61,352 bases of DNA, taken from positions 1 to 61,352 of IMG/VR virus record IMGVR_UViG_3300009370_000027, one strand, 5' to 3'. Positions 9,901 to 17,000 of the stretch are shown here, piece by piece. Numbering within the stretch: the stretch's first letter is position 1; each line of letters opens with the position of its first letter. A program made the translations under genes and the position numbers. The notes below the pieces were generated by a model. It worked only from the letters and a program-made list of their open reading frames with translations, ran no database searches and had not been told where the DNA came from. The stretch is from a virus.

Positions 9901-11167
9901 TGGATACATCGGGCTCGCCTTCGGGACCGGAAGTTACCTTCTTGGAAAACGCAAGAAATCCAATGTCATCATCGTAAAGAATGTTCCTGCTACGGGCTGC
10001 GTTATGGATGTCCTCCGGAGTTACCGGGCGACCTATAAGCTCTGCAATGGTTTGCCGTTCAATTTGCGCGTTGACTGGATCGAGGGACTCAAGTCCGAGT
10101 TGCCGAGCCCGCACCAGATCCCCGCCACCAGCAATGATTGCTTCCTGCTCTTCTTGGACATTCTTCTCTATCGCTTCGTCTTGTTCTTTACGAAGAGCTT
10201 CCTCTTGCTCAAGCAACTTGCGCTGTCTGAGTACCCCAGGAATCTGAGTAGCGGTAGATACAGTTCCAAACCCAGCACCAGCAACACCACCCGCAAGGCC
10301 TGCGTAGAGAACTTCTTCTACTGCCTCTCGGTCGGTCGGAGATATCGATGCCCCCGCCTGCGCCCTCTCAAGGACGGTCTGTGCCATCTCTGTGGGAATT
10401 TCCGTGGAAGCCTCAAGCGCCTGCCTCTTGAGGAACTGGGAAATCGACAGCGCTGCCGCCTTCTGCGGAGCCCGCCCGATATTGCCCATCAAGGCAACGA
10501 AAATATATTCAAGAGCAGACTGCGCTGGCGCTGCTAGCGCAGCAAGCATGGGCTCTAGTTGGTCTTCAGTGATTGCGCCTTCCTCTACCTGCCGAGCAAG
10601 GTTGTCGGCATAGAAGGCAGGGATCATGGAGGTTGCACCAGCAGTATGTCCTGCCAATGTACTTGTGAGGTTCTGCCCAAGTCTCTTGGTAACCTGAGGC
10701 ATCGTCTGTGAAAGAGCCCTGGCCCCTGGGCCAGCGGCGAGCTTCCCTGCACCAAGCATGGGAACCATATACGGAAGACTTTGGCCCATGGTTTCCAGTG
10801 CCCATTGACCAGTTCTGCCCACCGCAGAACCCAAGCCTTCATCTTCATATGTCTTGGAGATTTCATCTAGGGTTACGGGGGCAGGAAGGGAACCAGCCGC
10901 CCATTCCTCTCCTCTTTCAAGACTTCGGATCCCCCTCTGGAATCTCTCCTCGTCATCAAGAATAGCGCCGAGGGTAAGATCACCGGCTGCATTGATGTTG
11001 GAGAGCAACCTCTTGCCAGAGGACATTCCCGCGTCCAGGAGTCCTCCTTGAGCATCAGGAAACAGACCCCGGTTCTCACTAACGAGAATCCTCTGAGCCT
11101 GCTTCTCGTCTACATCATCCGGGAATGTATATCTCTTCCCGTTAGAAAGTACGGCATCCCAGGGCAT
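947..11167 (-). CDS. Giant polyvalent ejection/internal virion protein with metallopeptidase motif and LPD38-like C-terminus
   Basis: This is a 3406-residue protein. The N-terminal 320 residues hold several amphipathic or hydrophobic stretches (about 120-320) that could enter membranes. A HEIIH zinc-protease motif lies at residues 897-901, with a downstream EEAVAQAF helix that may supply the third ligand. A module with IQEIQSDWHQ (about 1275) and GIDRIAWTTGKQQ (about 1440) recurs as EEIQSD (about 1948) and HIAWTT (about 2210), so part of the protein is duplicated. The C-terminal third (SPDFIVANLLRD about 2880; AVPFLNARVQGLDVLYR about 3036) matches my memory of the LPD38-type domain of phage 'polyvalent' proteins. 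Such proteins are thought to be packaged and injected with the DNA. The position between internal virion genes and lysis genes agrees. Exact domain limits and enzymatic roles are not established here. Confidence 0.78.
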   Translation of the reverse strand: MPWDAVLSNGKRYTFPDDVDEKQAQRILVSENRGLFPDAQGGLLDAGMSSGKRLLSNINAAGDLTLGAILDDEERFQRGIRSLERGEEWAAGSLPAPVTLDEISKTYEDEGLGSAVGRTGQWALETMGQSLPYMVPMLGAGKLAAGPGARALSQTMPQVTKRLGQNLTSTLAGHTAGATSMIPAFYADNLARQVEEGAITEDQLEPMLAALAAPAQSALEYIFVALMGNIGRAPQKAAALSISQFLKRQALEASTEIPTEMAQTVLERAQAGASISPTDREAVEEVLYAGLAGGVAGAGFGTVSTATQIPGVLRQRKLLEQEEALRKEQDEAIEKNVQEEQEAIIAGGGDLVRARQLGLESLDPVNAQIERQTIAELIGRPVTPEDIHNAARSRNILYDDDIGFLAFSKKVTSGPEGEPDVSMIDDMDDDQRRALYNAVTSFTRQPIEPGTAGISLPTWTETEYQTAINYHRARKKRKARKGKPAVRARGQIAIDNDGSTIREALNLSLSDEDVQLALDIRDEAIRRGAAKKKKGQIVLSKKPWYSEAEYREVLNRSRSRVDAKTGKPAPMVTREIVEEVTNRKSLIAINGLKKDMVDRGDAARVSTQTVPITMNSVLRNRDLFLDEDKGFLIRTSPEEGGEILGGRTNIRAAREERKRLEERDTRYFLVAEDGLIVGNQDGYKPSRQKHGKKKDPKATANSARQRLRKKGIDVAHIVPERPTYYVSESAEPGFRIGERRADLYGHTAPFEVEFLGDEDTAKKRMRTLTGEFAGGFPVEQRIADTVEGEVDARLPQRIDTRTQEYSKEEIARREALLSSLTRSLAGFGLNDIRLRLTEVFRGEGGVDEVTGEAKPILRPNTEGEYAPARIITLALNNLTSDMSPEQQAAALVDVMNHEIIHALRALDLFTNSEWVVLRKYVETRPYPGDPNGRTYYEVAMDTYADDLASGEMGIDDIFEEAVAQAFRFYVKDPKGVVGTPRSLFERIMSFLEKIGNFLVSNDLTTSEDIFEEIRTGRIGGRARGEVRTIKDVLTPKGQAWAKIHHVIGPGDKPKESRVVDPQYRKLGGSFRSALGTSLREVPEGQEKKNLEQWRKYLQNTGVTLEEMQWSGLDDYMESLPEDRKSIHVNDIKNNVLELGINEYKVARPKYEDVLRFQGDDYTELVITLPQSHDMDSFRQWYDASVTEFDDTPGAENISMPDELIWQNLSEEQRREAIRRYRLETGDVLEISDIMSDVPRRRTFRTSHFGEDVLVHIRYTIDTDADGNRILLIQEIQSDWHQRGRAEGYRGDPLKREVDPETIQLKKSEWVAPMTELERRAMWMEDFLNAPEAGILEESVLPWTEERASAATETYEAMEARGSALWFATNPDGRPIPIASIFGTGFIQAPSYEEAMDYAKNQALAINEEERNVQVPHAPFKNTWHALGLKRAIAIAASKGIDRIAWTTGKQQIELQEGLIAENVDRLEWESTKEGIISVTAIPPSGESYSMDFYGRNNTSDDLMSVHPHPVTNEFEHLRDVFGPIATERVADNPESGSMPGSEMIKETPFFNTLYDKKLVQVANAIGRKYGSEVESIELGRVGQSLHSFAIPDELKRNILAQGFNLFGKKESRRIHADRQLGIFRSRLKDALDKAEEKNLPPMTPAKIIDYLGKNGVTQDEIIWSGLEEYLKDPPGTLMVNSGKHKGKIVLSLLWSELNPVQIEEQFFTGQKVDDDDLILMRDRYIENEHDRYGVVEVEEGDVNQDEDSDEYGEDRHGRTVGFYAEEDAGDALMGPYDSESEAQDAISERVDSDMDYVDDDDVVNMYGTEGATLYDGTVNASSTMTGEWEDSYEELLLRLPRSFDGSRRPLGPAIPQMLGHYAQDHDIDDGLVWGRYTQKRLDNTELPSFVRTYEEAVSKLKEMGYTFVLGGVTGERGSWGITSPDELIDLVNSGTARSMADRNLGRVFFIEEIQSDIESRVSQAMAEMGLITPEDEMALELLRPMLGTLGDFTQRLLRLKENYPLTKSDSRMFFSETKERLRAFKDRERLESLLKEYSDKEFVSSQNPALEYLNEIDSPIEPRGDDGLVETSDHIKIRMLLTDSMRSPDRRSGLPAVGFLSNEELSDAAILERMDTSIARVADALVLDESEIELYRESILRDIDLVNVRSRKDSIDKERVLIERLEDSVVSYVRVLSNKPEDIPFKDAVYMIMFKRLVAEAASRGFKHIAWTTSESQVARWNDKYEKFYKELYDNKLVAYAKRLGGRFGAKVKKRVMPQRGVVDPQARNRYTVTEGHVDVIHISDTQNTYGATVETPLFGEIDVRAADVYEVQGYVTSGGEERTLYEKPVRVNGLEAAGSASSRIQEYIDGLVEENDTLVWSMEIPEKMVDSIENQGYGLFGTKESKIVIPSGMRSTFNYPEKGSVRIPTALEDALVPQNKFTTIGTVPRINVNASDRAQQIARGEIEGEKMSPNDWIPFYLDTNKASIFNPEYSQRASEVIKIPTKTTFWELVQDVLEFKDWGGLAGLMTLMRQKFVDKYARISEIERLVIEKMRDEGKEEKEIIRRIMADQSAAAAAYRSDRGAGVLQASLNRGIPVLRNGRTTVEDLEIAVLNPNGSIGKGKGGFTQIIKPLLRNHINKNLLEFWGFYRVNLREDRFAAEDRETQLDPVEIRAFLNDFNEALGDKGHKDHQAAKIIQMVNENFDKWNGGFVDYMVSTGVLLPEMGQSWKETADYIPFFRQWQEEATEEQSTLIETVMERVRVQNPKVPRTMIGSLTGIKLPKRAKGGKKPVLDPITTILQNSLAAITSGLKNEAAGKVMADAQYVGMAERLGVVGDYDQAGVDPGYIHTIREEGVEVDYLVKDPLLHNSLEGFTEGKLPYLSMVAAPSTFLREMITRSPDFIVANLLRDTVSAWATSGSEFTPFSDTLKNMVESRETPSYEALSRAGLNMGYDFGRDMKSARDEVMKQFRKEGVVEDDRFSIQKTIMNIWDWAGDVTTKSDMATRQAVYQDVLKRLTPVYGAEVAEVEAEYQAQEIINFSRRGNSTLARYLTAAVPFLNARVQGLDVLYRAGTGRYSAYSENTLSNEAMKIFFSRMMFLSSTALIYWMFVNDEDEYRNARPEVRQDNIILPGFGGLLGTVIPNKIPKPFEVGLIAWTIPEMFAELISGNQDMRQTVQGMTRGLQTTLSINPVPQAVRPLFEAYNNKSWFTGRSIVPYFQTGLSPQLQAGMNTSALAQEMGALFNISPLKVDHILKGYTGTVGSYILFASDLAARPMLGYEAAPSLLGEPERWPMFRRFFQGEDGGGRLAEYYDFREASERITNDILDLRGKGRHEEATKLTKDNLGIIRTQSVRQGLDNTLANLRRQRNKIFFSPTMSGAEKQRALNEIKKIETKILAGIPEIRERADLPVELPFPLSILERR

Positions 11168-11175
11168 ATCAGGGC

Positions 11176-12708
11176 TTACTCACTTCCATAGATTCTACGT
11201 TGAGAAGGCATACCAGATCCATCAACAAACGACGCAGGCCTTCCTGCAAGCCCACCGCCGCCCCCTGTTGCTCGGCTGTAAGAATCATAGTATTGGCTAA
11301 TGAGAAGTTCCTGCTGAGCAAGAGGCATACCGGTATATATCACGCCTGCTTTACTTAGTATGTGTAAGAGTTCCTCACGATCCAAAACTTTTCCGGTCGC
11401 CTTTGACTGGGCAACAAGTCGGGCCACTTCTGTATCTACATCAAGCTTTCGCATTGCGATGTCATATGCACCTTCTTCGCCAAGTGACCTCTGCCTCTGC
11501 TGTGCCATTTGCTCAGGAACGGCAAGAACATTCTGGAAACCCGCCGTAACCGCATCCACAGCATCTCCTGTACTTTGCCCAAGCCCGACGCCGAACTGAC
11601 CAATGGTCTGACCGATCTCCTGCAACACGCCAGGAGCCGTTGCCCGTATCCTGTCTTGGAAGCTACGAACACCTGATCCGGTTCCTTCTTCCCTTGATCC
11701 GCCTACGCCACCCTTCTTTGCCCCTCCGGGTCCAGTGGCAGTCGGATCGACAGTAGTTTCCGCAGGAGTCTCTTCCTCATCGAATCCAGGCATCAAGGCA
11801 GCGCCTGCCCCTGCCGCTCCCGCATACGCAGCGCCGCTTCCAACCTTACCTAACCACTTCCTTGCAGCACTAGGAGCAGCAGCAGCAGCAGCCCCTGTGG
11901 CACCAGAAGGCGTCGAGGGAATGGGCTTTCCTCTCGGAAAGCCAAAGGGAGAACTTGGAGTTACTGGGTAACCAGGAGATATCGGGTATCCAGTCTTTGG
12001 GTCAATCCCACTACCGGCAACACCACCAATACTTGACGCACCTCCGTAGCCTGCCTTTTCACCAACAGATTTAATGGTTTCAGTTGCTGCCTTTCCACCC
12101 TTCACCCCAAAAAGCTTTGCCATTTTAGGAGACAGCTTCGACAGAATTTGTGGCCCGTATCTTTTGGCAAGCCACATGGCCCCGGTGCCTAGCGCCATAC
12201 CAGCAGCAGAGCTAAGCAAAAACGCTTCAGGCAACCCAGTCTCAGGATTGACCGAAGTTCCCATTCGATTTACCTCGCGCGGGCCAACGTGCATGAGTTG
12301 GGTATCCCCTCCGCGACCCATCCTCGCGAGATTATTCCCCTTAACCGGACCACCACCCTGAAACTGCGCCACGGGAGGCTGTGGCATCTGGGGTGCCATG
12401 GCCTGCGCTTGGGGAGGAGGTGGCATGGGGGGAGGCATTTGCTGCTGCGCAGCAGGTGGACCCTGTGGAGGAGCAGGGGGAGCCGCTCCCATCCCTGAAG
12501 CCTTGGCAATGTACTCTTCCATGATATTGCGCGGGCCTGTCTCCTGCTCCGACTGCTCCGCAGCCGCAGCAGAATACATCTCCTCTCTTCGTTTAAGTTC
12601 ATCTCCGGCCATCCAAGATCTCGGATCGCCCTTCTGGGCGAGCTTTACGATCTGCTCCTGCGGGAGATTCCTTAGAAGCTCTTGATAATCAAGTAGTGTC
12701 ATTGCCAT
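11176..12708 (-). CDS. Gln/Pro/Ala-rich virion protein with GRGGD-LMHV-TGLPEA motif
   Basis: This 510-residue protein has a helical N-terminus, a Pro/Gln/Met-rich linker (about 75-115, repeated PPPQAQ-like stretches), then FQGGGPVKGN and the block LARMGRGGDTQLMHV...TSVNPETGLPEAF (about 125-165). A Gly/Ala hydrophobic part and a long Gly/Ser/Thr-rich region follow, with a helical C-terminal section (about 355-480). The GRGGD block is also found in the LysM protein at 22153-23673, so both belong to one set of virion proteins. Function is unknown; position before the giant ejection protein suggests an internal or ejected virion component. The start ATG at 12708 gives MAMTLLDYQ. Low-complexity composition makes homology hard to judge by eye. 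Confidence 0.65.
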   Translation of the reverse strand: MAMTLLDYQELLRNLPQEQIVKLAQKGDPRSWMAGDELKRREEMYSAAAAEQSEQETGPRNIMEEYIAKASGMGAAPPAPPQGPPAAQQQMPPPMPPPPQAQAMAPQMPQPPVAQFQGGGPVKGNNLARMGRGGDTQLMHVGPREVNRMGTSVNPETGLPEAFLLSSAAGMALGTGAMWLAKRYGPQILSKLSPKMAKLFGVKGGKAATETIKSVGEKAGYGGASSIGGVAGSGIDPKTGYPISPGYPVTPSSPFGFPRGKPIPSTPSGATGAAAAAAPSAARKWLGKVGSGAAYAGAAGAGAALMPGFDEEETPAETTVDPTATGPGGAKKGGVGGSREEGTGSGVRSFQDRIRATAPGVLQEIGQTIGQFGVGLGQSTGDAVDAVTAGFQNVLAVPEQMAQQRQRSLGEEGAYDIAMRKLDVDTEVARLVAQSKATGKVLDREELLHILSKAGVIYTGMPLAQQELLISQYYDSYSRATGGGGGLAGRPASFVDGSGMPSQRRIYGSE

Positions 12709-12720
12709 GATGTTTACCTA

Positions 12721-13641
12721 TTAAGGTTTGGTGAATTGGCCGCCAATGGACCCTGCTGCGCTAGCAAGAGAGCCAATGCCAGACAAGATGGCACCCGCCG
12801 TGCGGGCACCAGAGCTACCACGCGCCGGGGTTCCCACCGTAAGCTGATCTGCCGTAAGCGGCACGCCATGAAGGATCGCTCCGTACCAATTCAGCATCTT
12901 TCTTTCGTAGGCTTCCTGATCCAGGAAATCTGTGTATGCAAGATCCAAGGCTGCCTGCTCCATCTCGCGACGGCCAGCACCCATAGACTCCAATGCCTGC
13001 AATCTTTCAAAGGACTGCTGCTGTTGCGTCTGAGCCAAAGATTGAAGCTGTGACGCAATGTTCGCCTGCATTGCTGCGGCTGAAGACAACGCTTCTCTGT
13101 CCGCCTGAAATCCCGCACGCGCATCTTCCCAGGCACGCTGCCTTCCATATATTTCCGCATCAGCCAAAGCTTTTTGTTTATCTCTAGCTCCAGCAGCTAG
13201 CTGCAACGCTTGAGCAGACGAACCAAAAGCATTCATCGACGCTGAATCAAGACGTACATCTCGCAGTTGCTTATCCCAATCAGATGAGATCCGAGACTTT
13301 TCTACGTCAAGTACATTTTCAAAGAATGGAGAAGAATACTGCTGGTAGGCCCGATTTCCCCACATGGGTACATTGCCTGCATATTGACTCGCCAATCCAA
13401 GCTGTTGACTGGCTGCACCAAGCTCAGGTCTCTCACCACGGTTGTAAAGACTGCGAACGCCGCTCTGAAACTTCAACTCCGCAGGCGTATAACCTGCATG
13501 CCGATCCCCACCATACGGAGTAAACGGTCTCTTCGTCGCTCTCGATGCACGCCCTATTAACTCCTTGTAATAGGGACGTACCTCTTCGGGCAACCTTTGA
13601 GTTGTATCTGTTTTAGCCGGCGAACCACCACCACCACCCAT
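12721..13641 (-). CDS. Alanine/glutamine-rich internal virion protein
   Basis: I place the start at the ATG at 13641 (MGGGGGSPAKTD), which has AAGGAG 7 bases upstream and lies one base after the preceding stop codon; a longer frame to 13686 would overlap that gene. The product has 306 residues, mostly helix-forming and rich in Ala, Gln and Arg, with long heptad-like helices (about 125-250, including AMQANIASQLQSLAQTQQQQ). A short C-terminal Gly/Ala/Ser-rich tail follows (AILSGIGSLASAAGSIGG) that could be membrane-active. Size, composition and position between a gp13-like GNAT-fold gene and other large virion genes resemble ejected internal proteins of T7-like phages. No family was recognised with certainty. 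Confidence 0.62.
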   Translation of the reverse strand: MGGGGGSPAKTDTTQRLPEEVRPYYKELIGRASRATKRPFTPYGGDRHAGYTPAELKFQSGVRSLYNRGERPELGAASQQLGLASQYAGNVPMWGNRAYQQYSSPFFENVLDVEKSRISSDWDKQLRDVRLDSASMNAFGSSAQALQLAAGARDKQKALADAEIYGRQRAWEDARAGFQADREALSSAAAMQANIASQLQSLAQTQQQQSFERLQALESMGAGRREMEQAALDLAYTDFLDQEAYERKMLNWYGAILHGVPLTADQLTVGTPARGSSGARTAGAILSGIGSLASAAGSIGGQFTKP

Positions 13642-13642
13642 A

Positions 13643-14062
13643 TCAAATCTCCTTCTCAAGAAGAATCGCAGTTTGCTCAAATCCAATCTTGCTAAATGAC
13701 TTGAGCCAACCCTTTCTTCCTTCCATTCTTATGACATCGCAATAGTTCTCTAAAGCAAAGTCCTCTAACACTTTCATGCTTTGAAAAATGTACTCATCCA
13801 ATTCATTACTAGAGTCCCCACCGCAAGCCACTATTTCAGCGACCTTCTTTCGGGGATAATCCCACACTTGCGTAACTATGGAGCCTATAATTTTCTCGTC
13901 TTCGTTGAGAATTATCCACAACTGTTGCTCTCCGGAAAGAATCCTCTTCCCTATATCATCTACGGTACATCTTCCCCTTGCGCGCTTTTCAAACTTGCGA
14001 AGATGTTCCTTGGCATCATCCCAAACCAAGTGAAAATATTCTTTAGGTACAGGGGCTACCAT
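13643..14062 (-). CDS. GNAT-fold protein, T7 gp13-like virion/assembly protein
   Basis: This 139-residue protein has the GNAT acetyltransferase fold pattern: LWIILNEDEKIIGSIVTQVW (beta strands 2-4), EIVACGG (strand 4 and P-loop area), a long helix with FALENYCDVIRMEGRKGW, and a final GFEQTAILLEKEI. Many tailed phages encode a GNAT-like protein in the internal virion gene cluster (T7 gene 13 is the classic example), and there it usually serves assembly rather than acetyl transfer. The acetyl-CoA binding Q/RxxGxG/A motif is not clear here, which fits a non-enzymatic role. TAGGAG lies 6 bases before the ATG and contains the stop codon of the upstream gene, so expression is coupled. Confidence 0.68.
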   Translation of the reverse strand: MVAPVPKEYFHLVWDDAKEHLRKFEKRARGRCTVDDIGKRILSGEQQLWIILNEDEKIIGSIVTQVWDYPRKKVAEIVACGGDSSNELDEYIFQSMKVLEDFALENYCDVIRMEGRKGWLKSFSKIGFEQTAILLEKEI

Positions 14063-14070
14063 TTGTACTC

Positions 14071-17000
14071 CTATACCGGAAGAACCTCTTCTTCTACTAT
14101 TTCTCCCGGCTGCTCTCTGTTTCCAGTCTTGGTTTCCCTTACCCTGTCCATCATTCCGTAGAGTTTCTCTGCTCCGTTTTCATTGTTGCCGTCACCCAGA
14201 TGAGCGACTACATCAGCAGGGACAACAAATTCTCCATGAGAGATTGCAGCTTCCTCAGAACCTAGAGAAGGAAGGCCCTCCGGGCCTGTAAGCTTAACTC
14301 TTTTCGTATCAGCCATTCCAGGATCTGGACCCGGAATGTAAGAAGAACGTCTTCCAACATTCTGCTGAACCAACCTTGATAGAGCTTTAACTATGGCTTC
14401 TCCATATCTATCTACAGCAATCTTGATTAGCCTGTTCACTTCAGGGCTATCTTCCATCAATGCCCCCATCAATTCTTGCAGCAGTGGGTCCTGGGACACC
14501 AAATCCTCAAGCTCTTCCTGACTCGAAAGGGGAGAGATATCCTCGGAAATATCCTCAGAAATCTCCTCCTCTACCATTCCACCTTCCTGGTAGTTTATAT
14601 CAACGATTCCTCCAGAACTATGCCCAGGAATTACGGGACCAGATGATTGAGCAGTAGAGAATTGACCCAATGGAGTAGGTCCGTCCAACCTATCAGTCAT
14701 ATCTCCGTAGTAGAACATAGGTCTTGGAACGCCCTGACCCGCGATGAATTCATTTTCTTCTCCACCAGGTGCAGCCCACCTAAAACCGTCAAGAAACACG
14801 GTGTCATTGAAGTAATCAACGTTTGGCCGAACAATTCTGCCACCAGACCAATCTGGCATAAGACCTTCCAGATGTACGAAATCACCATACGATACCTTTG
14901 CGTTCTGTTGAAATGCCAGAGCAGCCGCCTCGCTACCTAGGATATCGGTCGGATCAAACTCCGGACGTTTTCCTGGGTCACCACTATTCATATACACTTC
15001 AAATGAAGGAGTATCCAGATCTCTCGACGCTATGTCATAGCTCTGGAGGTACCCCTCATAGTAAGGCATATAAGAACTAAGAATCGCCCACATACCCTGC
15101 TTACTAGATTGATCGTCATAGTACAGAGGTCTTCCCTGTGGCCTCAGTCCACCATCCGTTTGAAGGACTCTTCCGCTGTAATCCCAAACGCTTTCCGGCT
15201 GATCCCCATATTCACCTTCAAAGTCAATCATGTTAATCTCATTTGCCAGATACTCATTTGTCTCGGGATCTCTGGCAAATAGATGACTAAAGAATTCATC
15301 AAGATCAGCCTCAAAAAGCCCTTGATCACTCTTTCCTATGTCTCCGAAGTCATCGATAACTGAAACAGTTTCAAACTGCGGCTGAAACAACTCCACCCCT
15401 GGACGCAAGTTCAGTTTTCCCGGTATCGAAGGCGTCGATGACCGGCCGCTTGTGTGGCCCCTCCTTCCTTCAGTTTTAGTCAAGTGGTCTACATTCCTAT
15501 TTATACTGACACTCCTTGCATCACTCTCGCTAACGCCTACAGGCCAAGGTACCTTCCTTGAGTTTTCCTCCCCTACCCAAGAATCCCAGTGTTTCAAAAA
15601 GTAGTTGAGCATTGTTCTGGAAACCGCACCCGCAGCACCATACATATGAGTCCTCTCTTGGCCTGCCGGAATCTCGTAGTGAACCGTGTTGACGAATGGA
15701 CTATGCCATCCACCTTCCGGAAGTTTAGTTCTATCTATAACGGGCGAATGATCAAGCCCTCGCCCACCGACCCCCGTATACCAACTGTCTTCCCAGTTCT
15801 GGCCCAAAATTCTCCATCCCCAACCGCCAGTGGCAGTGATGTAGGGTCTCCTTGGATTTGTAGTAGGAATGAGTTGCTCTAATCCAAATACAGCACGGTC
15901 AGATGAAATCGTAAGGTGTGGATGGTCATCGCTAGATCCAATTCCTGGAGTTCCATTCACCCACGAAAGTGGATCGATACCACCCTCGTCAATCATCCAC
16001 TTAACAAAGTCCGTAAATCTTACGGGCTCTGCCTTTAACTCAGTGTTGATTTCCTTATCAAGCTCTTCCAATGTTTCCCATTCGGGAACAAGCTCGCCTG
16101 AAGACTTATTGAACTTCTTAACACTAGAAACGAAGGCAACATCCTTGCCATGTTTATCCCTGTCTACTTCCATCTTTCTGATAGCTACAAGCTTCGTAGA
16201 CTCCTTACCTGAATGATTAATCATTCTTTCTTGAAGCTCAGCCCTTCTCTCTGCCCCGATGGACTGCCACCATGAGTATGTAGGTACGTAGTCGATATAC
16301 TCTCCGAATACCTCTTCCTGCATTGAAGATCCGCCCTGGTCAATGCTGCTATACGCTAACTCTGCTGCCCAAGTGGGGAGGTAGAAGTTTGTGATTTCAT
16401 CCTCAACCCGATAAAGATCTCCATCTGCATTCCTGTAAACGTTTTCTTCTAGGGCTTCATTTGAATCCTTATATCCCATACCCCTATGGTCAGAAGCAAC
16501 CCAAGCCTTGATCTGATTCTTATCATCAGAACTTCTTCCTAGCCACCAAGACAACGGACTAACTGATCCGGTGCTGGCAGCCTGCGCATCCATGACAAAA
16601 TTGGGCACGTATATATCTGATGCAGAACTAATCCCCGGTCTTCCTCCGAACCCGGATGACTTCTTTGCCGAATCAAAGATTGAATCTGCCGCTTTTCTTC
16701 TTGATGTATTTGTACCGGCAAACTCACCCGGATCAGTAAACATGGTCGAATAACCAGTTGGAAGACCAGGATTGAAGTTTACAGCTTGATTTGCGTTATT
16801 GGTGGCAGCAGCAGAAGCCTCAACAGTTTCTTGAGTTGCATTCTCAGCAGCCGCCTGAGCGTCTACGTCTTCCGTGGCTTGCGTTGAACCAACTCCGACA
16901 GCACCTGTAGTCACAGCCGTAGAGTCTATGGACGCAGATCCTGCGGCAGTCCCTTGATTTACGGATACGTCGGAACCTATGCCTGACGTACCACCACCAC

